Source: Candidatus Woesearchaeota archaeon
GTDB taxonomy: Archaea; Nanobdellota; Nanobdellia; Woesearchaeales; JABMPP01
NCBI GenBank assembly: GCA_018303405.1
Contig: JAGVYD010000009.1
Span: 128,856-192,855, forward strand
DNA: 64,000 bases
Direction: 5' to 3'
Shown here: in pieces, positions 53,925-62,674 of the stretch
How the letters are laid out: the number at the start of each line of letters is the position of its first letter
Position numbering within the stretch: position 1 is the first letter of the stretch
Program-made: the position numbers and the translations under genes
Notes under the pieces: generated by a model
The model's database searches: none
What the model was told of the DNA's origin: nothing
The model's input: the letters and a program-made list of their open reading frames with translations, nothing else

Positions 53925-54383
53925 TGGAACCACTCCCTTTTTGTTCTGGCTCTGCGAACTGGGCATGCATAATTGCTGAGCTTACCTACACGCCTTCAGA
54001 AGTATTGCCTGAAAGCGTTCTTACTCTAAAAAAAGCAATGCTTTCCCCTAACCCCTTTCTCCAGGCAATCCTGCCTTGAGCTTGTGCTGCAATTACAGGG
54101 TTTGGCATTTGATGGGGCTTTTTATATGTTCCGATTGGATTTTATGTTAAAATATAAGCATATAAGCAGGCCCCTCCACAGTTAGCAAGCTTTTCTACTT
54201 ATCCACAAAAAAGTACTGGGGGTCAATTTATAAACATTGCCATTGTGTAAATGGCAGCGCACTGGAAAATTAGATACAGAGCAGGCAATATCAGATATAT
54301 GGATAACCATAGGTAACCCAGAAAGCATAGGGAGTATATATTTATGCTATTGCGGGTGCTATGGGGTTTTTGTGCCCGTAAGG
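53925..54383. other. 459-bp region between atpH and pelota
   Basis: No convincing gene. It contains a minus-strand TATA (CATATAAAAAGC, 54117-54128) that would give the ATP synthase mRNA a ~170-nt leader. Two plus-strand TATA-like elements are at about 54225-54235 and 54333-54345. A 21-codon plus-strand ORF (54251-54316) follows the first of these; a small transcript is possible but unsupported. Confidence 0.5.
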
Positions 54384-55454
54384 CTAATAGTTCAGCTTAT
54401 ACCTTAGAATTGCGCCAATGCCGCCCAGGCCATCGAGCTTTTTACCAGCTTCGTGCTCCCCGCTTATCAACATTACTTTGCCGTTCATGCTTTCTGCCTG
54501 GCGCATTAATTTTTCTGTGTGGGCATATAACTTGCTTTCCCTTGATTTTCTAATGTGCGAATCAGTAATCAGAAGCGTTTCAACTGCACCAGATTCCACA
54601 GCCTGCCTAACTTCCTTAAGGCCATAGGCTGCCTGGCCCTGCCTTGATATTTCGACCATAAGTGACTCAACAAAGGCAGTTTCGCGCGAGATGCGGTCTT
54701 CCTGGAGAATTTTCCTGAGCTCATCGCGCTTCAGCACTTCCTCTATTGCATTTTTGGTAACAGAAGAGCAGGTTGCTGTCCGTATTTTCCTCTTGATTTC
54801 ATGGTCCTTGAGGTAATTAGAAAATTCCTCCTTCCAGAAAGCAGGGCTTGCCACAATAATTGTGTCAAAATCAAACCTTTTGTCATAATCTTCCATGGAC
54901 TTAAGGATTTCGCCATAAAAGTCGCCTGATGATTTTTGGAGAGTGCCATGGACTTTTTTGTCAACAGCGCCCTGGAATTCGGACAGGATGTCATATCCAT
55001 ATTTTTTCAAGGCGGCAAATAATGCCTCCTCCCTGTCCATGATGCAAATCAAGATTTTTGGGGTCTTTTCCCTGGCTGATTCCTGCAGCCTGTCAAGCTG
55101 GTATTTGGGCCAGCTTTGCTTTACAAGCGTGAGGACTGTGTTCTGGTCGACATTGATCGTGTGGTGGCTGCCGCGCGGGACTTCATCAGTTGCCTCATCA
55201 ACTGTGCCAGAAACGCGCAAGATATCAGAGTACTTGTGGAATTCAACATTGTCTACACGGATTGAAAGGAAAATCGGCCTTCTTTCTGCACCTTTAGACT
55301 CCTGTTCTTTGTCCTGCGCTTTGATTTTCCGGAGCGTCTTTGCCTTGGCGAGATCGCCATAATCAATCATCTCGCTTAGATACCACAGGTCATCAAGATT
55401 TTCAGTGCGAACCTTCACTTCGCAGGCTTTGAGGTTCATGTGGATTATTTTCAT
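54384..55454 (-). CDS. pelA: aPelota, ribosome-rescue factor
   Basis: 356-aa archaeal Pelota (Dom34). N-terminal Sm-like domain (DDLWYLSEMIDYGDLAKAKTLRKI... PIFLSIRVDNVEFHKYSDILRVSGTV), a central eRF1-like domain 2 (EEALFAALKKYGYDILSE) and domain 3 (TLLITDSHIRKSRESKLYAHTEKL). With aEF1A it rescues stalled ribosomes. No GGQ motif, as expected for Pelota. Confidence 0.96.
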   Translation of the reverse strand: MKIIHMNLKACEVKVRTENLDDLWYLSEMIDYGDLAKAKTLRKIKAQDKEQESKGAERRPIFLSIRVDNVEFHKYSDILRVSGTVDEATDEVPRGSHHTINVDQNTVLTLVKQSWPKYQLDRLQESAREKTPKILICIMDREEALFAALKKYGYDILSEFQGAVDKKVHGTLQKSSGDFYGEILKSMEDYDKRFDFDTIIVASPAFWKEEFSNYLKDHEIKRKIRTATCSSVTKNAIEEVLKRDELRKILQEDRISRETAFVESLMVEISRQGQAAYGLKEVRQAVESGAVETLLITDSHIRKSRESKLYAHTEKLMRQAESMNGKVMLISGEHEAGKKLDGLGGIGAILRYKLNY

Positions 55455-55798
55455 ATTTTTTGCCCAACATCGATAATAGCCGTTCAGTTGAAAATCTCGG
55501 CTTCGCCTCGGCCAGCATCGGGCTCCGCGATTTATATTCTAGAGAAGAATGCCGTATCCCCGAAGGGGGCTTCCCCCTCCGGCATTTTATGTTCCTGAAA
55601 AAGGCACTCCGCATATTGATGCTGGCTGCATTTTCAACTGCACTGGTTACATCGAAACTTATTTATATATAAACTTATTTAGTGTCCTCATTTAAAAGAG
55701 GCAACTTTAGAGTAAAGTATGCATTTTTGCATGCAATTTGCATGGCTTTTACCAGCAGGGCAAATGCAGTTGGCTGGGCAAAGTAAAGGCACGGCAGG
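55455..55798. other. 344-bp intergenic region with structured element
   Basis: No convincing protein gene. A GC-rich structured segment (55492-55586) is followed by the TATA box (ATTTATATAT, 55671-55680) of the next plus-strand gene, leaving a ~100-nt leader. The minus-strand start of pelota lies at its left edge. Confidence 0.55.
55492..55586. repeat. Double stem-loop intergenic element
   Basis: Part one: AAATC-x-CGG (55492-55500) pairs with CCG-x-GATTT (55525-55533). Part two: AATGCCG/CGGCATT (55548-55554 with 55580-55586) encloses two mutually exclusive hairpins that share one G-run, CCCC-GAA-GGGG (55558-55568) and GGGGG-CTT-CCCCC (55565-55577). This looks like a designed structure, perhaps a dispersed intergenic repeat or an RNA switch. 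Confidence 0.5.
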
Positions 55799-57001
55799 AT
55801 GATCTTGATGCTTAAGAAAAGGAATGGACAGTCAGGGAGCGGTGCCGCTACTCTGGTTGCTGTTATTGCATTGCTTATTGTTCTCTATATTCTGTTCCTC
55901 CCGCCAGATGTCAGAAAGGACCTTTTGGAGGAGGAAAGCGATGGGCCTGGTGGCACAGGCACCGGAAGCGGGAGGGTTGTTACCAACCTTTTAACTGACC
56001 ATCCCGGAAGGCTTGAGCAGATTGATAAGCTGGAAATAGAGCATTACCTGCCTGCTGTTAGCCTGTTCTCGCTGGCAGGGGCTGAAGTGTTCAAGAAAGC
56101 AGGGTCAATCTATGTCAAGAATGGGATTTTTGACAATAAGGAGGAAAAGCTTACATTCAATATCCCGGATCTTGACAACACTGACAATGTGCTTTTGTCA
56201 TTCAGCGTTAAAGATGCCATGGGCAGGCTGACTGTCCTGCTGAACGGCGAAGAGATATATAATAATGAGATTTCCACAAAAAATGTCATGCCAATAGAGC
56301 TGCCAAAAGACTCTTTGGTGGACAGCAATGTGCTGGATTTCAAGGTTTCTGAAGTTGGATTCAGGTTTTGGAGAACGAATGAATACACCCTTGAAAATGT
56401 CCAGGTCACCGGAGATGTGACTGATGTGACAACCAGAGAAAGCAAAAATGTCTTTGTGATTTCCCAAACAGAAAAATTCAACCTTGAGAAGGCATTGCTG
56501 AGATTCCTTCCAGACTGCAGGCAGGCTGATGTTGGAATACTTGAGATTCAGATCAACAACAGGCAGGCATATTCAAGCGTGCCGGAATGCGGCGTGCTGA
56601 AAACAATTGAATTCTCGCCTGCCATATTGGAAAATGGCGAAAACAAGCTTTATTTCAGCAGTGATAATGGCAGATATTTGATAGACCAGATAAGCATAAC
56701 TTCCAGGCTCAAGGAGATTGCATTCCCGGTTTATTTCTTCGATGTGTCCGGAAACCAGTACTCAGACATCGTGTCCGGAAGGGATGATGTCAACCTGTCA
56801 ATGAGATTTGTTGACAGCCAGGATTTCAAAAGAGGCAGGATTTATATCAATGGCAAAACGCTTTCAATAAACACCAAGGACGCGACATTCTCAAAAGTAA
56901 TTGACAATTATATTGAAGTTGGCCAAAACGGGATAAGGATTGAACCAGACAACACAGTCCTTGACATCATAGAGCTGAAAGTGGATATAGTCAGGCGATA
57001 G
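55799..57001 (+). CDS. Membrane-anchored extracellular beta-rich protein
   Basis: 400 aa. A short basic N-terminus and one membrane helix (GAATLVAVIALLIVLYILFLPP), an acidic/Gly-rich linker, then ~330 residues of beta-strand-like sequence with repeated carbohydrate-binding/jelly-roll flavour (LLSFSVKDAMGRLTVLLNGEEIYNNEI, VLDFKVSEVGFRFWRTNEYTLENVQV). Oriented with the bulk outside the cell. Seen in related DPANN archaea as uncharacterised; it opens the surface gene cluster. Confidence 0.75.
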   Translation: MILMLKKRNGQSGSGAATLVAVIALLIVLYILFLPPDVRKDLLEEESDGPGGTGTGSGRVVTNLLTDHPGRLEQIDKLEIEHYLPAVSLFSLAGAEVFKKAGSIYVKNGIFDNKEEKLTFNIPDLDNTDNVLLSFSVKDAMGRLTVLLNGEEIYNNEISTKNVMPIELPKDSLVDSNVLDFKVSEVGFRFWRTNEYTLENVQVTGDVTDVTTRESKNVFVISQTEKFNLEKALLRFLPDCRQADVGILEIQINNRQAYSSVPECGVLKTIEFSPAILENGENKLYFSSDNGRYLIDQISITSRLKEIAFPVYFFDVSGNQYSDIVSGRDDVNLSMRFVDSQDFKRGRIYINGKTLSINTKDATFSKVIDNYIEVGQNGIRIEPDNTVLDIIELKVDIVRR

Positions 57002-57059
57002 GCAGGCAATTTCTTTATTGGGCAATGGTGTTGTGAACCTTGCCGGGAATATGAAGAAA

Positions 57060-57093
57060 AATTTATATAACCTCTAGTATCATAGACTAGTAT
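57060..57093 (+). promoter_or_regulatory. TATA box with adjacent CTAGT repeats
   Basis: A TATA box (ATTTATATAA, about 57060-57070) is followed by CTAGTAT (57074-57080) and a second CTAGTAT (57087-57093). The segment also reads as an inverted repeat CTAGT/ACTAG (57074-57090). The start point would fall inside it: candidate operator for the downstream surface genes. Confidence 0.4.
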
Positions 57094-57221
57094 AGATAGG
57101 AGTATATTGCCGCAACAGCAAATTGCTGACGCTGAATAGATTTTGAAAAAAATCGGGCAATTGTGACCCCCGAGGCTGGAAAAAGGCATGAGTGCAATCA
57201 TTAGCGGTAAAAAAGAGGACA

Positions 57222-57509
57222 ATGCCAGGATATTCTGATAAAGAGGAAAATGCAATGGAAAAGCTTCCTGAGTCATGGAAGCTTTTTGAGGCTGCCTATA
57301 GCATAGAGCATAAACTTGCGGAAATTGAGCACGAGAATTCAGATTTCTATGATTATGGCAAAGCCTTCGCCCATGCCGGGCCTGTCCCAGAAAGCATAAG
57401 GAAGGAAATTGACCGGATGCATAAGCTTTTGGAGTTCGACCACCGGCTGGCCAACCTGATAAGGCTCGGCGCGGAAAAAAAGGAAGAAAAGCAAAACAGG
57501 AAATTGTAA
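57222..57509 (+). CDS. Small helical soluble protein, unknown
   Basis: About 95 aa (ATG 57222; Met at 57255, MEKLPESWKLFEAAYSIEH, is an alternative with GAGGA upstream). No signal peptide; charged helices ending KKEEKQNRKL. No family recognised. It sits directly before the 835-aa surface protein in the same orientation (27 bp), suggesting shared expression. Confidence 0.55.
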   Translation: MPGYSDKEENAMEKLPESWKLFEAAYSIEHKLAEIEHENSDFYDYGKAFAHAGPVPESIRKEIDRMHKLLEFDHRLANLIRLGAEKKEEKQNRKL

Positions 57510-57536
57510 CAGCTATTGATTAGAAAGTAAAAAAAG

Positions 57537-60044
57537 ATGCCGGAAACGGCTGGGCAACTATCAAAAATGGGAGACAGGCTATCAGCAATCAAGCAAAATG
57601 TTTCTACTAAATTCAGCAAGGCATACTCCAAGGTTCAGCAAAAAGCGTCGGCTTTCAAGGACAAGGCTTCTGAACTAAAAGATAAATTCTCAGGGAATAG
57701 GGGGCAGGGTGGCAATGAGCAAAAAATCAAGCTCCAGACTGCTGGAGGCGGATTTGCGGCCGGCATGGGGACTGCATTGCTCGGCAGAATGTTCTCAGGC
57801 TCTGCAAAAGATTCTGAAGTTGGAAAAATGTGGTTTTGGTTTGCCCTGCTCGTAAAGCATATCCTTATTGACGGTTATTACGCTTCATTGTCAGGATATG
57901 GATGGTATGGAGCCGGATGGTATGAGAACGACACGCGCTCATGGTTTTTTTCGTTCATTTTCTTCCTTGCCTATTGGTTGCTGTACATGAATAACCTCAA
58001 GGAAAAAGATGAGGGATTTGGGTTTTATGCCAAGACTACAGTTTTGTCAACCATGATTTTCCTCTTGGACAACCAAGTGCCACAGAGAATGCTGGCAGAG
58101 ATGGTAGCCGGCAATCCCACACTGGCTACTTTTTTTGGCCCCGTATACCTTTATCGTTTCCTTTTCCCATGGTGGGCAATTCTTGTAATGTATTCAAGCC
58201 AGAATAGATTTGTGCAGAAGGCAAGAGTTATACATGCTTTCCTGATTGTAGGGGTAATACTGCTGACCATGTTCAATTCAGATGTGCCTGCTGCAATGTC
58301 CAAATGGGCCGGGAACATCCCTGGCACACTCCAGGATGCTGAAAGCCAGTCCGAGACCAAGGCTGGATTGACAGGCTGGTTCAAGATAAATTACAAGAGG
58401 CTCAGGGAATGCATTGATACCCAAAATGAAACTGCCTGCAAGCTGCTGGGCCGCCCTGTCAGCGACGCAAAGAAAACAGCGCCTACAGAAACCACTATAC
58501 TCCAAGGAGGCGTCGATGACAAGCTTTCCCAGGACATGATATTAAAGCTCTCTGCGTCAAAAAACGCTGCTGTGAATTACTGGGAAAAGGACATTATTGC
58601 CTCGGCGAGCCTGGAGGCTGTTGCATTCAACAGGGACTTTGACATTGGCCTTGTGTGCGGCCTTGTGGAAAACAATGTCTATGACAACAAGAGCGGGGAA
58701 ATGAACCCGAATAAAGTCACTGTAAAATACACAAATGTTATTGGCACAGTTGAATTGCTGACATGCAAGATATTGAAGCCATATGACCTCAAGAAGGGAG
58801 TTAATTCAGTGTATTTCAGGGCCAATGTGGATAACCAGCTCACGCTTGACAGCTACATCATCGCATATTTTACAAGGGAGGAAGACCTGAATCTTGAAGT
58901 TGACAATTACCTGTCCAGCAAGTCAGCCTTGAAAGAACAATTCATTGCGACAAGGGCGTCCAAGGGAGTTGCTGCTGCGCAACGGGAAGTTTATGCCAAT
59001 TTGTACAAGGACCTGCTTTCCACAGATTATCCAAGCGGAAAAGTTGAATCAAAATCAGAAGTGTCCTTCATCAAGGCAGTAGTCACAATGGGCGATGTGC
59101 CCATTATAGGCATCAAGCCAGCTGACCAAAAAACGCTGATAAACCTGCAGATTGCCATTGAAAACATGGTAAAAGGCGGAAAAATAAAAACAGTCAGGAA
59201 TGGAGCCTTAGAGCTTCCGCCATGGCTCACGCCAGTTGAAGGCTCGTGCAGCATTTTGAGAGACCCAATTACGGCAGGGGACGGGAATTCCATATACAGG
59301 CTGAATGAAAACATCCTGAAAGGGATAGACTGGGGAACAGTCAAGTATGGGGCGCTTGAACAGAAAAAATTGGCTCCGTGCACCCTGGAGTTTACCGGGG
59401 ACAGGAATGATGAGAATGTCCTTTACAACCCATCCACGCTGAATCCTCGAGTGATATACCTCAAAGTCGGCTATGATTATGAGATGGAAGCAACAGGGAC
59501 ATTATCTGTGACGCCAGGGGACCTTTCGAAATCCGGAATCTTCTATCCCCCAACTGAGATTCTGACAGAAAAGCCTGTGCCATCTGCCTCGCCATACAAT
59601 ATCTCTGATACTTTCGGGTTGCCTGGTGTCGGAGGAAGGCCGAGGGAAGGGGTCACCATCTATGCCTACCCTACTGCAAGGGTGAATTCTGCAACCAGCG
59701 GCATTGTCGTTCAAAAAGGCTGCACAGACTGGGGCGGAAATTTTGTCAGGATTAGGCATGAATCCCAGTATGAATTCACTTACGCGCATTTGAACAAGAC
59801 TGAAGTGAAAGTCAATGACGTTGTGACCGCGGGGCAGCATATTGGCGAGGTCGGCAACACTGCTGGATGCATAGCCAAGAATCCCGATGGGACAACATGC
59901 GATGACCTGGCAACAGACTGCGGAATCCCGCTGAAATCATTGAGGTACCAATTGCATTTCGGGATTTATGATTATTCAGGAGGCGCGCCTTTGAAGCCTT
60001 ACTGCGCACTGAAAAAATTATATGACTCAGGCTATGTTTGCTGA
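57537..60044 (+). CDS. Polytopic surface protein with degenerate M23/LytM domain
   Basis: 835 aa. Residues 1-70 are a Lys-rich amphipathic helix region (KAYSKVQQKASAFKDKASELKDKF). About six membrane helices span 95-270 (many aromatic residues: SGYGWYGAGWYEN). A ~400-aa extracytoplasmic region with several Cys follows, then a C-terminal M23 peptidase-like domain (about 697-835): GGNFVRIRHESQYEFTYAHL, GQHIGEVGNTAGC, YQLHFGIYD. The Zn ligands of the HxxxD motif are replaced (Arg703, Thr707) and HxH is Gln-Leu-His; only His751 and His807 remain. It is likely a non-enzymatic binding domain. Unknown otherwise. Confidence 0.8.
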   Translation: MPETAGQLSKMGDRLSAIKQNVSTKFSKAYSKVQQKASAFKDKASELKDKFSGNRGQGGNEQKIKLQTAGGGFAAGMGTALLGRMFSGSAKDSEVGKMWFWFALLVKHILIDGYYASLSGYGWYGAGWYENDTRSWFFSFIFFLAYWLLYMNNLKEKDEGFGFYAKTTVLSTMIFLLDNQVPQRMLAEMVAGNPTLATFFGPVYLYRFLFPWWAILVMYSSQNRFVQKARVIHAFLIVGVILLTMFNSDVPAAMSKWAGNIPGTLQDAESQSETKAGLTGWFKINYKRLRECIDTQNETACKLLGRPVSDAKKTAPTETTILQGGVDDKLSQDMILKLSASKNAAVNYWEKDIIASASLEAVAFNRDFDIGLVCGLVENNVYDNKSGEMNPNKVTVKYTNVIGTVELLTCKILKPYDLKKGVNSVYFRANVDNQLTLDSYIIAYFTREEDLNLEVDNYLSSKSALKEQFIATRASKGVAAAQREVYANLYKDLLSTDYPSGKVESKSEVSFIKAVVTMGDVPIIGIKPADQKTLINLQIAIENMVKGGKIKTVRNGALELPPWLTPVEGSCSILRDPITAGDGNSIYRLNENILKGIDWGTVKYGALEQKKLAPCTLEFTGDRNDENVLYNPSTLNPRVIYLKVGYDYEMEATGTLSVTPGDLSKSGIFYPPTEILTEKPVPSASPYNISDTFGLPGVGGRPREGVTIYAYPTARVNSATSGIVVQKGCTDWGGNFVRIRHESQYEFTYAHLNKTEVKVNDVVTAGQHIGEVGNTAGCIAKNPDGTTCDDLATDCGIPLKSLRYQLHFGIYDYSGGAPLKPYCALKKLYDSGYVC

Positions 60045-60053
60045 GAAGGAAAG

Positions 60054-61274
60054 ATGAGAAGGAGCAGAACAATGTTTAGGATGTGGAATCCTTATGCCAG
60101 CCTGGCTTTGCTAATTGGATTGCTGTTTTTTTTAACATCCTGCGGGAGCGGGAATGCGCCGGTCATTGAAACTGACATCCATACTGGAACTGAAGGATTG
60201 ATGATGGCATTTACCAAGGATATGCCACCCGAAGACATATCTGACAAAAGCAGCTTCCAGATAGGGGTGGAAGTGAGAAACAAAGGAACTTTTGATATTA
60301 TTAATGGGCGCCTGACGCTGATTAACTATTATCCAGAGGAAATGCAAATGCTCGACCCCAGCAAGACCAAGAGTTTTGACATTGAAGGCAAATCAGTGTA
60401 CAATTCCGAAGGAGGCTTTGACCTTGTAACCTGGACAATTGAAAACAAAAACCTGGCAATAAGGCTCAGGGATGAGCAAAGGTTCCTGTTTAAAATACTC
60501 GGGTGCTACAGGTACAGGACTGTGTCAAGCGCAAGCGTTTGCGTAAAGCCAAGGAGCTTTGGATTCAGCCTTGCCGGAACCCATTGTGACACTGAGGACA
60601 TCAAGCTGGGCGACGGGCAGGGCGCGCCTATCACTGTTTCCAAAATCGAGCAGAATGTCATTCCGAAGACAGACCCGCAGACCGGCCAAGTGACCTATAA
60701 AGGGGAATACAAAATACTCATCCAGAATAAGGGTGGAGGATATGCAACCGACCCAAATACCTATGAAGATGCATGCGCATCTGCAACACCAAAGAGCAAT
60801 GTGCTTCTTGCAAAGAATGTACATGTTGAAATGGTGAACAGGGAACTTGAATGCACACCATTGCAGCAAGTCAAGAACACGCAGGATTTTTTTACAATCT
60901 GCACCCTGGATTTCGGGCAGCTGCAGGACAGCTTTGAAACATTGCTGACAACAACAATAGATTACGGCTACATATCAGAGCCAATTGAAAAAACAGTGTT
61001 TGTCAAGAAGATCAGCAAGGATTACATATGCCCTGCAGAAAACTGCAAGGATTTGCAATACGGGGTTTGCGACCTTTATGGCAGAGAAAATGTCCAGGCA
61101 AGCGGCTCGTGCGGAATAAATCAAAAATGCTGTTTTGAAAGCAAGGAAAGCTGCACCAGGGATTTTGGCAGCCTTGGCTATGCATGCAGGTCATCAGGCC
61201 AATGCAAGGCAGGCACGATAATCACTGGCTATTGCCCAGGCAGTGCAGACAATGTATGCTGTGAAGCCGGCTAA
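60054..61274 (+). CDS. Surface lipoprotein A (paralogue 1), Cys-rich C-terminus
   Basis: 406 aa with a lipoprotein-type signal (LALLIGLLFFLTSCGSG; lipobox Cys30). The core shares motifs with the next two genes: HTGTEGL, QIGVEVRNKGTFDI, LGCYRYRT...VCV and DGQGAPITVSKI. After ~320 a Cys-rich tail has two repeats ending in CC (GINQKCCFE, SADNVCCEAG). It starts 9 bp after the 835-aa protein, probably co-transcribed. Confidence 0.8.
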   Translation: MRRSRTMFRMWNPYASLALLIGLLFFLTSCGSGNAPVIETDIHTGTEGLMMAFTKDMPPEDISDKSSFQIGVEVRNKGTFDIINGRLTLINYYPEEMQMLDPSKTKSFDIEGKSVYNSEGGFDLVTWTIENKNLAIRLRDEQRFLFKILGCYRYRTVSSASVCVKPRSFGFSLAGTHCDTEDIKLGDGQGAPITVSKIEQNVIPKTDPQTGQVTYKGEYKILIQNKGGGYATDPNTYEDACASATPKSNVLLAKNVHVEMVNRELECTPLQQVKNTQDFFTICTLDFGQLQDSFETLLTTTIDYGYISEPIEKTVFVKKISKDYICPAENCKDLQYGVCDLYGRENVQASGSCGINQKCCFESKESCTRDFGSLGYACRSSGQCKAGTIITGYCPGSADNVCCEAG

Positions 61275-61340
61275 ATTTGCGCCAGGAAATGCCTGGCAGA
61301 GGCCATCATTATGGCAGATAAGCCGAAGCCCTGAGAAAAG

Positions 61341-61349
61341 TTTATATAA
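61341..61349 (+). promoter_or_regulatory. TATA box of lipoprotein B
   Basis: TTTATATAA 23-31 bp before the ATG at 61372; leaderless transcript expected. Confidence 0.5.
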
Positions 61350-61371
61350 GAGATAAAACTAGGGGATTTGC

Positions 61372-62412
61372 ATGGTTAAGCATAATGTGTCAATGGCGAC
61401 AAAAAGCAAGCTGTCCTTGCTTGCGATACTCTTTGTCTTAATATTAATGATGAGCGCCTGCAGCGGCAGAAGCAGCTGGCCATGGGGCCCAAAAAGCCAT
61501 GAAGATGATGACCCGTTTGTGACTAATGCCCACACAGGCACTTATGGCGTTGTAATGAGATTTACAAGGGAAAATCCTGCAAGGACTGTATACTATACCG
61601 GCGACCCCACTCCATTTGATCTTGTTGTTGAAATAAGAAACAGGGGGGCATATGATATCAGCAATGGCTGGCTGTATTTAACAGGATTTGATAAGAATAT
61701 TATCCAGCCCTTCATTGTTGCTCCGTCTGGCAAGACACTGCCATTGTTTTTCGCCCCAATGGAAGGAGTCTCAAATTTCAATCCAGAGGGTGACATCTCA
61801 GTGGTTGAGTTCAGGAATGATATTGTAAGCTGGCCTGAAGGAACAGACAAGTATGAGCCCAAGGTAAAAATTTATGCTTGCTATGAATATGAGACAGTCG
61901 CAAATCCGATTGTATGCATAGACCCGCATCCATTCTCATCATTGGAAGAGGACAAAGTATGCAGGGTGCAGAATGTCGGAATGGCTGGCGGGCAGGGGGC
62001 ACCTGTGCAAATAACATCTATCGAAGAAGAAGCAACTGAGAAATATGTCTACTTCAAAATCCATATTGCCAATGCGAATGCAAATGGCCAGGTATACGAT
62101 TGGCAAAGAGTCAGCTATGCATCCGGCAGGGATGATACCTGCCCATTCAATATCCAGTATACTGACAAGGACAAGGTTCACTATGAGCCCCCGGTGTGGG
62201 AAGGCAGCGCCGATAGCGCACCACAGCTCGAAAGCTGCAAGCCGCCGTCCCCTGTCAAGCTTGTGGACGGGCAGGCAACAATACTCTGCAAGTACACAAT
62301 ACCAGAAGGGCTGGATGAAGTATACCAGACCCCGTTTAATATCAAGCTGCACTATGGTTATATGAACTATGAAGAACAGACCATAAGGATTGTCAATGTT
62401 GCAGAATCCTGA
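61372..62412 (+). CDS. Surface lipoprotein B (paralogue 2)
   Basis: 346 aa. Signal with lipobox LMMSACSGR. Shared motifs with its neighbours: HTGTYGVVMRFT, DLVVEIRNRGAYDISNG, YACYEYET...VCI, GGQGAPVQITSI. It lacks the Cys-rich tail of lipoprotein A. It has its own TATA and so can be expressed separately. Function unknown; a cell-surface role is inferred. Confidence 0.78.
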   Translation: MVKHNVSMATKSKLSLLAILFVLILMMSACSGRSSWPWGPKSHEDDDPFVTNAHTGTYGVVMRFTRENPARTVYYTGDPTPFDLVVEIRNRGAYDISNGWLYLTGFDKNIIQPFIVAPSGKTLPLFFAPMEGVSNFNPEGDISVVEFRNDIVSWPEGTDKYEPKVKIYACYEYETVANPIVCIDPHPFSSLEEDKVCRVQNVGMAGGQGAPVQITSIEEEATEKYVYFKIHIANANANGQVYDWQRVSYASGRDDTCPFNIQYTDKDKVHYEPPVWEGSADSAPQLESCKPPSPVKLVDGQATILCKYTIPEGLDEVYQTPFNIKLHYGYMNYEEQTIRIVNVAES

Positions 62413-62557
62413 AATTGGCTGTTAAGCATTTGCAAGACAATTGGTATAATGAGTAAATTCTATCCTTTCAGTATAAGGCCATTAGTGGCCCAGGGGATGC
62501 ATCACCGTCCATGACCAATGATAATGAAAGCATTGCCCGAGTGTGCAAAATAAAAAA

Positions 62558-62566
62558 ATTTATATA
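62558..62566 (+). promoter_or_regulatory. TATA box of lipoprotein C
   Basis: ATTTATATA begins a leader of about 85 nt that ends with a strong Shine-Dalgarno AGGAGGT (62661-62667) before ATG 62675. The 262-bp gap upstream holds nothing else recognisable. Confidence 0.45.
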
Positions 62567-62674
62567 GGGATATTGTGTAAGGATGTGTAAATATATAGGA
62601 AATTTATGCAAAGTGAAGGTCCCAATTAATTAGCAACAAGAGGCCATATAAGAGATGCAAAGGAGGTTATACAA

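Noticed and set aside
53986-54108. 40-codon minus-strand ORF upstream of atpH
   Set aside because: The predicted transcription start from the TATA at 54117-54128 falls inside it, and its composition is not protein-like.
54199-54207. TTATCCACA, identical to the E. coli DnaA-box consensus
   Set aside because: Archaea have no DnaA; there is a single copy and no cdc6/orc gene or ORB elements nearby. Treated as coincidence.
54251-54316. 21-codon plus-strand ORF behind a TATA-like element
   Set aside because: Too short and with no supporting ribosome-binding site or recognisable pattern; noted only within the intergenic entry.
55402-55695. Several 48-70-codon ORFs on both strands across the structured intergenic element
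   Set aside because: They overlap pelota, the hairpins and the TATA box of the next gene. They are best explained as chance frames over a structured GC-rich segment.
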